DNA of 64,000 nt from Liolophura sinensis (taxonomy: Eukaryota; Mollusca; Polyplacophora; Chitonida; Chitonidae). The stretch is taken from the NCBI RefSeq assembly GCF_032854445.1, contig NC_088298.1:11955504-12019503 (forward strand), read 5' to 3'. The position numbers and the translations under genes are program-made. Positions 1-11,289 of the stretch are shown here, in pieces. A model generated the notes under the pieces. That model was not told the origin of the DNA. It saw nothing but the letters and a program-made list of their open reading frames with translations, and did no database searches. The first letter of the stretch is position 1, and the number at the start of each line of letters is the position of its first letter.

Positions 1-91
1 GAGCTATAAAATGTAATCAAGCCAACATCCAGTTAGTAAATAATTCTGCAGGAAACAGGTGTATCTTTTGAATGAACAAGTGGATTGAACA

Positions 92-1910
92 ATATCTGTA
101 AGGCATGTGTCAGGCATATAGTACTTATCCCCTTTACTTTCATATCCTCTGTAAGGCATACTAAGTGACCATCTACATGTTATAGTACTCATCCTCGGTA
201 CTTCATATCCTCTGTAAGGCATACTTAATGACCATCCTCAGGTTATGGTACTCATCCCCGATACTTCATATCCTCTCTAAGGCATACTTTATGACCATCT
301 TCAGGTTATGGTACTCATGCCCGATACCTCATTTCCTCTCTAAGGCATACTTTATGACCATCTACTGTTATGGTACTCATCCCATATACTTCATATCCTC
401 TGTTATGCATACTTAGTGACCTTCTACAGGTTGTGATACGCATCCCCGATACTTCATATCCTCTCTAAGGCATACTTAATGTTATGGTACTCATCCCCTA
501 TTATTTATATCCTCTGTAAGGCATACTTAATGTTATGGTACTTATCCCGATACTTCATATCCTCTTTAAGGCATACTTAATGACCATTTACAGGTTATGG
601 TATTCATCCCCTATCCTTCATATCCCCTGTAAGTCATACTTAATGTTATGGTACTCATCCTCGATACTTCATATCCTCTGTAAGGCATACTTAATGACCA
701 TTCACAGGTTATGGTACTCATCCCCTATCCTTCATATCCTCTGTAAGGCATACTTAATGTTATGGTACTCATCCTCGATACTTCATATCCTCTTTAAGGC
801 ATACTTAATGACCATTTACAGGTTATGGTATTCATCCCCTATCCTTCATATCCCCTGTAAGTCATACTTAATGTTATGGTACTCATCCCCGATACTTCAT
901 ATCCTCTGTAAGGCATACTTAATGACCATTCACAGGTTATGGTACTCATCCCCTATCCTTCATATCCTCTGTAAGGCATACTTAATGTTATGGTACTCAT
1001 CCTCGATACTTCATATCCTCTGTTATGCATACTTAGTGACCTTCTACAGGTTGTGATACGCATCCCCGATACTTCATATCCTCTGTAAGGCATACTTAAT
1101 GTTATGGTACTCATCCTCGATACTTCATATCCTCTTTAAGGCATACTTAATGACCATTTACAGGTTATGGTATTCATCCCCTATCCTTCATATCCCCTGT
1201 AAGTCATACTTAATGTTATAGTACTCATCCCCGATACTTCATATCCTCTGTAAGGCATACTTAATGACCATCTACAGGTTATGGTACTCATCCCCTATCC
1301 TTCATATCCTCTGTAAGGCATACTTAATGTTATGGTACTCATCCCCGATACTTCATATCCTCTGTAAGGCATACTTAATGACCATTTACAGGTTATGGTA
1401 CTCATCCCCTATCATTCATATCCTCTGTAAGGCATACTTAATGTTATGGTACTCATCCTCGATACTTCATATCCTCTTTAAGGCATACTTAATGACCATT
1501 TACAGGTTATGGTATTCATCCCCTATCCTTCATATCCCCTGTAAGTCATACTTAATGTTATAGTACTCATCCCCGATACTTCATATCCTCTGTAAGGCAT
1601 ACTTAATGACCATTCACAGGTTATGGTACTCATCCCCTATCCTTCATATCCTCTGTAAGGCATACTTAATGTTATGGTACTCATCCCCGATACTTCATAT
1701 CCTCTGTAAGGCATACTTAATGACCATTTACAGGTTATGGTACTCATCCCCTATCATTCATATCCTCTGTAAGGCATACTTAATGTTATGGTACTCATCC
1801 CCGATACTTCATATCCTCTCTAAGGCATACTTAATGACCATCTACGGATTATGGTATTCATCGCCTATACATTATCTCTTGCGTAAAACATATTTTATAT
1901 ATTTAGTCAT
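92..1910. repeat. 51/63-bp tandem satellite with 114-bp and 228-bp higher-order periods
   Basis: A tandem array of a short 51-bp unit and a long 63-bp unit. The long unit carries 12 extra bases (accatttacagg or a variant). The two mostly alternate as a 114-bp dimer, and in the middle (about 540-1560) dimers pair into a 228-bp unit marked by 'cctctttaag', 'cccctgtaag' and 'cctctgtaag' variants. Units at both ends are more diverged. Both unit lengths are multiples of three, so stop-free frames such as 535-1056 arise from the repeat and are not treated as genes. Confidence 0.93.
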
Positions 1911-2109
1911 CTGAGGTTAATGGTATTGGATAATTTTTTTAGAATTTTTCATTACACGATAGATTTATGGTTTGGGGAAACCGAAGCGGCCGGCCTAAAC
2001 GATTAATTTATTATCCAAGACCGGGATTGAACTCAATCTCTTTTCATCTTTCAACAACGGCCGACATAGTTGCTTTACGAATCCCTTAATTTCTATGCCA
2101 CAATGACAT

Positions 2110-2565
2110 GATCAAGATGTAGCCTGGCAGAGTCTCGTATGGGGCATCAGGTTGTAAAGGCGTGTGTTTGTGGAGCCTACTCTGGGGGATATCAGTTTGT
2201 AAAGGCGTATGTCCGCAGTCACAACAGCCTCAAAAGGGGGGTACTCGTTTGTAAAGGAGCCTACGTAGTCTCGTATATGGAATATTAGTTTGGAAATGTG
2301 CGTGTCCGTAGTATCGTATGGGGGATATCAGTTTATAATGGAGTGTATCCGATGTCTCGCAAGGGGTGGTGCCAGTTTGTTAAGCCGTATGCCCGTTATC
2401 TTGTAAAAGCGTGCGTCCGTAGTCTTGCATGGGGTGGAGGGTGGGGGGATATCAGTTCGCAAAGGCGTGTCTGTGGAGGCTCGTCTGGGTGGTATCAATT
2501 TGTTAGGAGTGTGGCAGTTATCGTGAATGAACGATATCAGTTCGTAAAGGTGATTGCGACTCGTG
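2110..2565. repeat. Degenerate tandem repeat, roughly 50-55 bp
   Basis: Recurring phrases such as 'gtctcgtatggggg', 'atatcagtttgtaaagg' and 'cgtgtccgtagt' return about every 50-55 bases with many substitutions and small indels. It is an old minisatellite. Open frames on both strands here (2298-2570 and 2328-2597) follow from the repeat. Confidence 0.7.
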
Positions 2566-3660
2566 TGTAAGTATCTATTCATATATTCATACCACATATT
2601 TAGAACAAAACGGGCAGGATGTTCATATAGTTAGATATATGAGCCACGCCCTCTACAAGATCTGGTTTGTTGTGACTTGTTTGAAGGACAACTTTGGGTG
2701 GTGGGTAGGGGTAGGGTAATAGCTTTGTATAAAATTTGTCCTTAGCATTGTATTTAACGATACGTACATGTTGATCCCTGGGCAGACAGGACCATGAGCG
2801 CCAGAATCACAAAGGTCAAGAACGACATCTCTTCTCCCTTAAAAAAAATTGTATTTTTTCAAAATTAATTATATTAAGATTCACCTTCACGCAGTCAACC
2901 ACGCGTCTTTTTTTAAGACACCTTTGACAATTACTCAGGGCTGTGTTCTCTCTGAGCAACTCGACTTAAGTGCGGGTCTTGTGGCAGCGAATGAAGTGTG
3001 CAGCGCGAAGCCAGCTTTGCGGCGGCCTTAAAGCAGTTTTCGCCAAGTCCAGGCGGGGGTGGTCGGGGTGGGGGGTCCTTCATGGCAATAAACTGGACCA
3101 AAATCGTATGCGTGAAGCATTCTCGAGTATAAATCCAGTCAAAAATAAGTCATATTATTTATTTATTTATCTATTTATTTATTATTTTCATTCTTTGGGG
3201 CTCAATTTATCTTTAATGTATTTAATTGTTACTTAAAGTTATACTCAAAAATTGTTCATTGATACGGTAAAGATTAAATGTATGGACGAAACTGGAGTGT
3301 TCGGGATAAACTACCAACCTTTGGCGGGCTGCTTGTGAACCTTCCCGTGAACATGTGACGTGAAGATAGACTCACCATACTGACGGACAACAAGTCGTCT
3401 TCGGTGAACTGTGCAAACGGCCACACGAGGTGTTTATTCTCGACCGATTATTGTCACCGTTTACGGCACCAAAGGCAGTTAGAGCGAAAGAACCTACTCA
3501 TCTCAACCGAGCAATAAGTAATAAGATTGCACAAGCCATTACCAAAATATTTCCAATAATGTAAGAATGTGATTTAAGTATATCTAATCGTTCATTCCAT
3601 ACCACATCAACAGATCTTTAACTGGGAATAAACGTACAATTGTCATTAAAGGTGTAACGC
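2566..3660. other. Intergenic; ATTT-rich microsatellite only
   Basis: I see no coding exon. An ATTT/TATT microsatellite lies at about 3153-3187. A short piece near 3310-3350 resembles the 'gtaaaccaccaacc' core of the SINE-related elements at 16.6 and 37.1 kb, but it is too diverged to bound. Confidence 0.5.
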
Positions 3661-3664
3661 GAGC

Positions 3665-3905
3665 TTTTCTTATTTATTTGGCTGGCGTTTTAAGCTAGAC
3701 GCAATAACATTTCACTTATACGACGGCGACCAACATTATAGTAGGAGGAAATGCGCAGAGCCAGACTGGAACCCATGATCATCCACAGGTTGCTGGCAGA
3801 CCTTTCCATGTACGAGAGGAAATCAACATGAGAAGGATTTAAAGTCACAGCGATCGCATTGATGAGAGGGGTAGCACAAGCATGCTAACCACTCGGATAC
3901 GGAGA
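3665..3905 (-). mobile_element. tRNA-derived SINE, family 1, diverged near-full copy
   Basis: On the plus strand this reads as the reverse complement of the family-1 SINE: an ATTT-rich tail, then 'acttatacgacggcg', the 'accaacattatagtagg' block, 'ggttgctggcagacc', and the 'cacagcgatcgcattgatgagag' region leading to the tRNA-like head near 3895. It is clearly older than the copies at 17.6, 23.1, 38.8 and 40.7 kb. Confidence 0.75.
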
Positions 3906-4603
3906 TCACGTGCCCGTGTGAATATTTAAAAAAAAATATAAAGGAGCTAACACCACTATTACTTACTGTGTACGCTGTTAAGGATTAAACTACTCTTTTC
4001 CACCCGTTGGACCTCGCGCAGGCGTCTTTTGCTATCCCGGCAAATCCGTAGGCTTTTTATACATGCGGTCGTTGAGTTATTTCACACACACAAAAAAAAA
4101 ACACTACCAGAGGTCAGGGCATGATTTTGCTATTTAAAAGTAAATATTGTCCCGAAGGTTAAGGTTTTTGAACTAGAAAACGTCTATTTTTTACCGTAGC
4201 AACCATAACAAACTTATCAGTCGTTACAATGACATTTTAAAAGTGTTATCTGCGATGAAGATGCCCCGGGTAAAGTAACACTGGACTTCCATCAAGATCC
4301 GATGACCTATGTCGGTCAGATGGACTACAATGATATGATCAGAAGATCGTACGATTCTAACTACACAGTGGGATGTTTTGTCTAAATGCGGATTATAGCA
4401 TTTAAAATACTTTATGCGAGTACAATAAAGGCCAGGGTACGGTAAGGTTGAGAATCGGCCCCAGAAAGGTACGATCAGAAAGTGCAGATTTCAAAATCAC
4501 AGTACAGTACTGTACATTTCCAAATCAGGAATATAAATCTTGGTCGAAGCACCCATGAACGGCATGTGGCCATAAAGGAGATGATTGCTTACCAACCAGG
4601 AAA

Positions 4604-4658
4604 GGGGCCTCCGTGGCTCAGTCGGTTAGCGCGCTAGCGCAGCGTAATAACCAGGAAA
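4604..4658 (+). mobile_element. tRNA-like head of a family-1 SINE (isolated 5' fragment)
   Basis: The stretch 'cctccgtggctcagtcggt' followed by 'tagcgcgctagcgcagcg' matches the head of the family-1 SINE. It contains a polymerase III A-box-like TGGCTCAGTCGGT. The match stops after 'cagcgtaataacc', so only the 5' end is present. The flanks 3906-4603 and 4659-5234 show nothing else I can support. Confidence 0.7.
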
Positions 4659-5234
4659 ATATCTAAACTGAAACTTTCATGTGTTTATTTCTACGTGCTA
4701 TCAATATTACATTTTGGTTAACGTTTGTCTTCATATGTAAAACTTAAACCTTGTAATGTGATCAGTTTTGTCATATTTTGACAAGTTTAAAATCCGTATT
4801 TCATCCGTAGTAAGTCAGGCATCTTTAATAGTTCGGTGGACTAACGAAGTCACTCTCCCAACAGTTGGCATCTCGAGGGAATGTTCGATTCTTTGTGGTT
4901 CTTTTTTCTTTTTCTTTGGAAACATACTTTTGTATGAGTAAAGATATAGGCAGTCTTGCATTAAATAAGTGTTATCGTGAATCGGGATGGATAATCTGTT
5001 GTATAAGGTGAATCCTGGCTGAGAGCACGTGTGGTCCCTCTAACTGTCATTAACCTTAATATGTTATGCGTAGCGGAAGTATAATGCTGAAAGATACAGT
5101 TATTATATGTCTATTTTACTGATTGGTGTAAACGAAGCTACGGAGCCGCGGAAGGGACATAGTTTTATAATTCTTGTTCTTTTTTTTTTTTCTTTTTTTT
5201 TCTTTTTTTGCCGTCGGAAAAAAAGAGAAGAACG

Positions 5235-6195
5235 CAATTTATTAACTATTTACTAAACCTTTTACACGGGGGAAACTATTACATACCCTGACAGCTCCCC
5301 CCCCCCCCCCAAAAAAAAGAGAATTTGTTTACTAATTCTTCAATACTTTCTCCCGTGTTAGTTTTATTTTATTTTTTTTTTGATTGGTGTTTTACGCCGT
5401 ACTCAAGAATATTTCACTTACACGACGGCGGCCAGCATTATGGTGGGGGAAACACACGACCATCCGCAAGTTCCCCGTGTTAGTGATCCAGTCAGAAATG
5501 ACGTTATTTAGAATGCAGCATACCCGTTAGTTCACTAGTACTTTTCCCAAGTTAGCAGACTTATCCTCGTGTTGGACAGCCATTGGCGTCACCGCTTGCT
5601 TTAGGAACGAAAAGCAGCTTTCATATTGCAACCATTGATTATATACGTCCTTGTAAGATATATTCTACTAACAGAGATCAGCTTATTTTGACAAAGAGAT
5701 ACGTATTTTGACAAATAAAATGACAAGGTCAGCTAGGTTGTACTGTATATAGTAGGCCCAGGGATGTAGATACGCTCGAGAGAAAATGAGAGGCATAAAT
5801 GTATAATGAAGGAAATACACCACATATAGCATATTCAGAACGACTTTATAATGTTTGTCGGAGTTATTACCGAATAAATTTGAATAACAGCATTATGGAA
5901 ATTGATCGGTCTAGGTAGGTAGAATAAAATATTATCCCTCCATGACTGGACGCTGTGGAGATAATAGTTACACAGATATTACAGACTTATGGCCCTAACG
6001 ATGTTTAAAAGAACATTTGTGATTGGCTGGCTAACTCGTGGATAAGTATGCTGATACGGGTAAAGTACTTTCCCCCGACTTTATTTACCAATGGGCATGC
6101 TGCATTCTAAATAACGAAACTTCTTATTGGATCACTAACACGGAGGAAAATATTACTTTCTCCCGTGAAAAAAGAAATAGTTCATAAATTCTCCG
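5235..6195. mobile_element. Inverted-repeat (MITE-like) element, interrupted by a SINE
   Basis: The segment around 5474-5532 (cgtgttagtgatcca, then gttatttagaatgcagcat) recurs as its reverse complement at about 6092-6147. Neighbouring blocks (tttctcccgtg, and attaactattt versus the complement of aaatagttcat) also recur in inverted order near 5240-5360 and 6150-6195. This is the layout of a non-autonomous DNA transposon with long imperfect inverted ends. Exact termini and a TSD are not visible. A C11-14/A8 homopolymer lies near 5297-5318. Confidence 0.55.
5362..5473 (-). mobile_element. 5'-truncated family-1 SINE with 10-bp TSD
   Basis: An A-rich tail (reverse complement) followed by 'gattggtgttttacgccgt' and 'acggcggccagcattatgg'. 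It is flanked by perfect direct repeats CCCGTGTTAG at 5352-5361 and 5474-5483, which are target-site duplications. The insertion splits the left arm of the surrounding inverted-repeat element, so the SINE is the younger of the two. Confidence 0.88.
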
Positions 6196-7702
6196 TTTTT
6201 TTGACTGTAGACAAAATGAGAATTATAAACTATGTCTCTGCGGTTCACAGTTCGGTAAGTGCATAACTGCGTGCTCAAGAATTTTTCAGAAAGCTACATT
6301 TGTGTTGCAGTGATTTTACCACTCTAAAGTGCCAAATGCCAAAAAAAAGAGCTATTTTAGTATGACTTGAGCAGGCTGTCATTTTTCGATTGTATGAGCT
6401 ATACATCGCTTCAGTGCGTGTTTTGAGCTTTGTAAGTCGCATGTTTGCCATATAACTGGTAAAGAAGAGTACAACACAACTGAAAAAAGAAGTAGACTTA
6501 CGAGTGTCAGCAGCTGTCATTCACAGCTTTAATCAGTTTCGCTTCTTGAGGTGCACAGTTTCTTGCACTGGGGCCAATTCTCCACCTTAACACCCTTTTT
6601 CATCAGCAGAATTGAGGAGTGCAACGAGATGTGTCTGAATGCTCAACGGTATAAGATATCCGCTATATGCAAGGGTGACAAAAGGCGGTAATATTTATTA
6701 ATTTGATTGTTGTTTAACGCCAGAGTAAAGAAGTTCAATTTTATTGGTAAAGGCGACTTGAGTGTCCGCGGTAAACCAACAACCACTGAAAAGTTACCGA
6801 CAAGAGCAAAGCAATGATAAAAAATGGTACCGATCATATATATATATATATATATATATAACCAAATTCAGCTATAAAATATAAAAGCGCAAGTAAATAG
6901 GACAGCTTTATATGATGATATTTAAAAAATCAACTTTTGGCATTCAACAGCTGGCACATCCGCTATATAGCACGATTTCCACGGAATTAGATCAAAAGAT
7001 ATACGCCAAATGGTTTATTACGATTCGCCAAATATCGGGCGGGCGGGGGGGTTGAGTTACATAGCCAATAAACAAATGACACGGGGATTATTGTCCCTAT
7101 GGTTTCACCTATTCTTTCCACGTTGCCTTTCAGAAAGATAGATCATTACTTTTCCATTCACTAAACTGAACGAAAAGACATTACCGGGCCAAATGTAAAT
7201 ATGCATCGACAAAATATCTCACCTGAAGATAAAAAGAATAACCACTTTATTTTGTGATGTAGCACAATTGAGATATCGCAGCTTAAAATAAGCAAATTTG
7301 CGCATATTAAAACGGTAGAAAATGGTGTCATATTTTTAGTCTTAACTAAAGAGGAGGGAGTCATGTCTATAGCCCGAGAAAGCAGCAGTTTCCGCTTACG
7401 GTATCCGAAGCCTGTTTTTGCCATTTAACCATATAACTATGGGAAACGAGTGACGCGACATCGTGTTTCCGGCTGCTCTAAGATTGCGCGCCCCATGAGC
7501 TTGTAAAAATTCCTGATTAAATGTTAATTTACAGAATAACAAATCAAAGTATTAAAACAATATTTGACCGTTTAGGTTTTTCTCCATCACTCTTCCCAAA
7601 TTACTCAAATATCAAATGCTGTCTTTTAAATATGAAACTCTGTCTTTTCGAATACGTTTTCCTCAACATGTTAAAGTTCCACACTACAAAAACCTGTGTC
7701 CT
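6196..7702. other. Intergenic; (TA)n microsatellite and a SINE-related scrap
   Basis: A (TA)n run lies at about 6837-6860. At 6700-6825 there is a 'ttgtttaacgccagagtaaag' to 'gcggtaaaccaacaacc' segment that looks like a diverged relative of the 16.6-kb SINE-related element. No exon is supportable. The small open frames here lack splice context or recognisable motifs. Confidence 0.5.
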
Positions 7703-7713
7703 CTAATCCTAAG

Positions 7714-7842
7714 GCCGCATGGTCGTGGGTTCCCCCGGGCTCTGCCCGGTTTCCTCCCACCATAATGCTGGCCGCCGTCGTATAAGTGAAATATTCTTGA
7801 GTACGGCGTAAAACATCAATCAAATAAATAAATAAAGAAATA
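7714..7842 (+). mobile_element. 5'-truncated family-1 SINE with 11-bp TSD
   Basis: The 3' half of the family-1 SINE: 'tggtcgtgggttcccccggg', 'tttcctcccaccataatgct', 'gtacggcgtaaaacatc' and an AAAT tail. Perfect direct repeats CTAATCCTAAG flank it at 7703-7713 and 7843-7853, which fixes the ends and shows insertion by target-primed reverse transcription. Confidence 0.92.
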
Positions 7843-7853
7843 CTAATCCTAAG

Positions 7854-9523
7854 ACAATTTTGTCTTCATATCCCCTAGTTTTTAGTGACTAATACAAACC
7901 ATGACGCCACAATGAGCATAAATGTACCTGGCGCATCGACAACTAATCACACATCCCTAACCGCCATTTTCGAATCGTATCGGCCGTAAACGACGTTGTC
8001 CGGAAAAAAAGAGAAGCTCGTCGAACGTCTGGACTTAAATCATGCAAGAAGATTTACATCATTAATAGGGAGTCTAAACTTTAATTTTTGTCTCAGTCAT
8101 GGACAGAAGGAAGCGCAAGCGACTAACGTGAAAAAAGATGATCTAAACTTTGGAAAGAACAGCTCTGCCCATCTTATCAACGGGGTTTCCTCATTCGCAA
8201 AGTTTAATAGTCCGAATGGGTGAGATGGTTACATTGTGATAATTATGACGCTGTTATCTTTATTGGTCTCACATAATGAGTTGATATGTATTCAAAATTG
8301 CTTCAAGATCACGGAAACCTTTGTTCTTCCCTGACAGTTTTGACACTTTGCGGACAATGCAGGCGACAGGGCGGGGTTTCATGTTAATGAATGTAACGAC
8401 TTGGAGCAATTAATGTGAGACCTAAGCTGGAAACGTGTCCAACTAACCTCAGAACAGGTTTCATCCCCACAACAGACCGCAATCATCTACAGCGTGTGAA
8501 AACTTCCTGTGCATGGCGTCAAACAACCATCAAATAAATATAACTACTGTGAGAAGAATTTTATCTGCCTATCTGGTAATCAGAAGTTTATCTTCTATAT
8601 TCACACATTTTCGTATTCCCTATAGTAGGCCTGTGTAGCCAAATCGCCTCCATGCTAGCCAGTTCAGCGTAAGACCAGTTCGAGGCCCCTCTGGCCATTT
8701 TCACGGAGACATAAATAATGGCAGATGCTCTAGATAATCGGATAATCCCACTAATGCGAAACAAAATGAAGAAGGTTAGCCTTCATATATTTTCTCTTCA
8801 TATAAGTTCACATCTACTTTGAAATTTTAGAACGATGCAGCGCAAATAAAAACACAACTTCCCACATTCGGCAGCAAATCAATATTTGTTTGCTTCTTCC
8901 TAAATTTTAGTCTTAGTTTCTGTGTAAATTTGTCCGTATGCGCCATGTTGTCTTCTTTATTTAATCACATGGTTTTAATTTGCAGACAACGTTGATGACT
9001 TTGAATGGCATGTGGCATGAACACCTCAAATAAACATCTACAATGGAATGGCGTCGACCAAGATCGAATGTTGTGACGAGTCGTGACGCGAGTATGTTCC
9101 GATACTGGTGTATCTTTTATTAGACGAGTTGACTCTTAACGTTTTATAGGCTTCAGTGTGTTAGGTAAATGAGAAGAAAGCTCATTTCAGACAAGGTGTT
9201 TGGGATATAACAGCCATATATATACACGACCTGTTACAATTGCAGTTTGTGTGAAAATAACTAAATCTCCTTTCTGTTCAGGCGATAACGAGCTTTCTGA
9301 CTGGCCAATTTTTTTACTGGCCAATTTTCATACCTCGATGAACCTAAAAATATTTACGCTCGGCCCGCTTCGGACTACTTTCACTAAAAGTAAACAGGGT
9401 CATGGCCCACGTAAAACATACATTTCCCATCTGCCGTAGACGGATTTTCAACACAAACACAATTTTCAAACCTCCCGAAATCTTCATTCTACCGAAATTT
9501 TTACGCAAATACATTGACTACCT
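7854..9523. other. Intergenic; no supportable gene
   Basis: Near 8515-8545 a 'ggcgtcaaacaaccatcaaataaat' piece is a decayed SINE tail. The open frames at 7996-8223 and 9200-9439 have no recognisable domain, no convincing splice sites and no upstream support. I see nothing else. Confidence 0.45.
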
Positions 9524-9535
9524 AAAGTAGAAAAC

Positions 9536-9754
9536 GTAATGACCCAGAAGCATCTCACCAGTGCGGTCGCTGTGAGTCCAGCTTATGCTGGCTTCCTCTC
9601 CGGCCGTAACTGGGAAGGTCTGTCAGCAGCCTACGGATGGTCGTGGGTTTTCCCCCATGTTCTGCCCGGTTTCCTCTCACCATAATGCTGGCCGCAGTCG
9701 TATAAATGAAATATTCTTGAGCACTACGCAAAACAGCAATTAAATAAATAAATC
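9536..9754 (+). mobile_element. Family-1 SINE, lightly 5'-truncated, 12-bp TSD
   Basis: Starts inside the head at 'cgtaatgaccca', continues through the B-box-like 'gtgagtccagctt', 'ggcttcctctccggccgta' and the conserved 3' domain, and ends in an AAAT tail. Near-perfect direct repeats (AAAGTAGAAAAC at 9524-9535, AAAGTGGAAAAC at 9755-9766) are the target-site duplication, with one difference in twelve. Confidence 0.9.
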
Positions 9755-10309
9755 AAAGTGGAAAACTCTTGAAATATCTAAAATATTGAAACAAACCAAT
9801 AATTATTTTCAATCAGATTTCCTTTATTCCTTTATCAGTTGAACCAAAAAAGCTCAATCTCATACCGATAAAACATCTACTACCATAAATGTTGAACAGA
9901 TGTGTTGCCTGAATACCAATATCGTAAACATTGCTAAAAACGTCAGGTCTGCCCTAACGAGACATCACTGAGTTGAGAACTAAAATTTAATGTAAGAGCG
10001 GGATTGTCTCGTGTTACGATCACAAGGAAATTATTCAACATTGCGATTTTGTAAATATCCATTTCTACCTGGCATTTCTTTGTTTTTACAAAGATGAAAA
10101 CGGTTTAGTCTCGGTATGTCACGATTCATAAACAGCACCAGGGCGTTTTTAAATTTCATTCGACATCATGCAGTAAAAATGCACTAAAACATACACACTA
10201 CCTATAATACAGGCTATATGCTGCCTGCGTGCAGTTGGAAATTTTCCACAAATCAGGAGAAAATCATCAAGCCCGTTAATCGCTCAGCTTAGTGGGGTTG
10301 AGTCACACC

Positions 10310-10597
10310 TGACGCTTTAAAAGAGGAAGTTGCAGCTTCCTCGCTTAGCGTTCAGCATCAAGGGGATAGTGCAATGACTGGTTGACCCGTATCAGCATAA
10401 TGGCTCGGGCGGGGCGGTTCACTTGCCTTCGGTAAGGCGTCTCAGTGAGGCAGCACTAGAGAAAAGAGGGGTGGAAATCCGTCCTGTAACAAGGAGGTAC
10501 GTTACATACATTCTAAAGTTTCCTTCGTCGCCATATGACTGAAAACTTGTTGAGCTCGACGTTAAACCCCAAGCACTCACTCACTCGCTCAGCCTAG
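10310..10597 (+). mobile_element. Family-2 SINE with CACT-rich 3' end
   Basis: Shares about 280 bases with the copy at 18745-19046: 'ttaaaagaggaagtt', 'cttcctcgctt', 'ggctcgggcggggcg', 'gtggaaatccgtcctg', 'tgactgaaaacttgttgag' and 'gacgttaaaccccaag', ending in cactcactcactcgctc. The 3' domain is also shared with the element at 42320-42700, which keeps a tRNA-like head. This copy therefore looks like a headless or variant member. Flanks 9767-10309 and 10598-11289 hold no supportable gene. Confidence 0.85.
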
Positions 10598-11289
10598 TGA
10601 TAATCACACCCTATCTCATATGCCCGCGAAGCCACAAGCAGTGCACATATGAGCCGTGGATAACCTTTCACATCCTACCACCTTCGCTGCTCGCGTCACT
10701 CCAAACCTATCGTTGTCTTCTGTTCAAAACACAACAATTAAGCCTCTCCGCTATCATGTAGCTGCACAGGAAGTGAATTCCAATAGTTCTGCATCATTTT
10801 AATTCGCCTTTCGCTCAACTTTCACCGTCTGTATGTTTCAATCAATCTCTACAACCCAGGCAGTCGTTCAAACTTCAGCGTGTCGCCGATAAAACTTCCA
10901 GCTGGTGACGGACTGTGCTCGTGACGTCACGAAAGAACACTGTAGCGTTTCATTTGTGTTTCATTGATAAAATGGTATTCTTGCGCCTACTCTGGACGAA
11001 CAAATAACTAACATATGACAGATACATTCGCTTGTACATCATGTTATCAGATCAAATATTTTGCATTTTTTCAAACAGGTGTGAATGTTTTTGTATGAAC
11101 CAGATTAACAAAGTCTTCCCAAAGATTATCAAATGAAACTGAGGTGGCACAAGCCTGATAAATTTTCGGTTCATGAAAGATAATGTGGCATTTGTAATGT
11201 TGTTGAAGTTGAATATCATTTACCACTTGTTTGCTCATTGTATTAACTTTATGGAGAGAAATACATTTCCCAGAATTATACTGTCAATT

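Noticed and set aside
92-1910. CRISPR-like array
   Set aside because: Units are contiguous without unique spacers, and the genome is eukaryotic.
535-1914. Plus-strand open frames of 99-173 codons
   Set aside because: All are within the 51/63-bp satellite. Unit lengths divisible by three keep the frame open.
4604-4658. Possible tRNA gene
   Set aside because: Only the A-box half is present and it matches the SINE head. No acceptor stem or B box follows.
6837-6860. (TA)n run as a functional element
   Set aside because: A plain microsatellite. Similar runs occur at 15999 and 55579.
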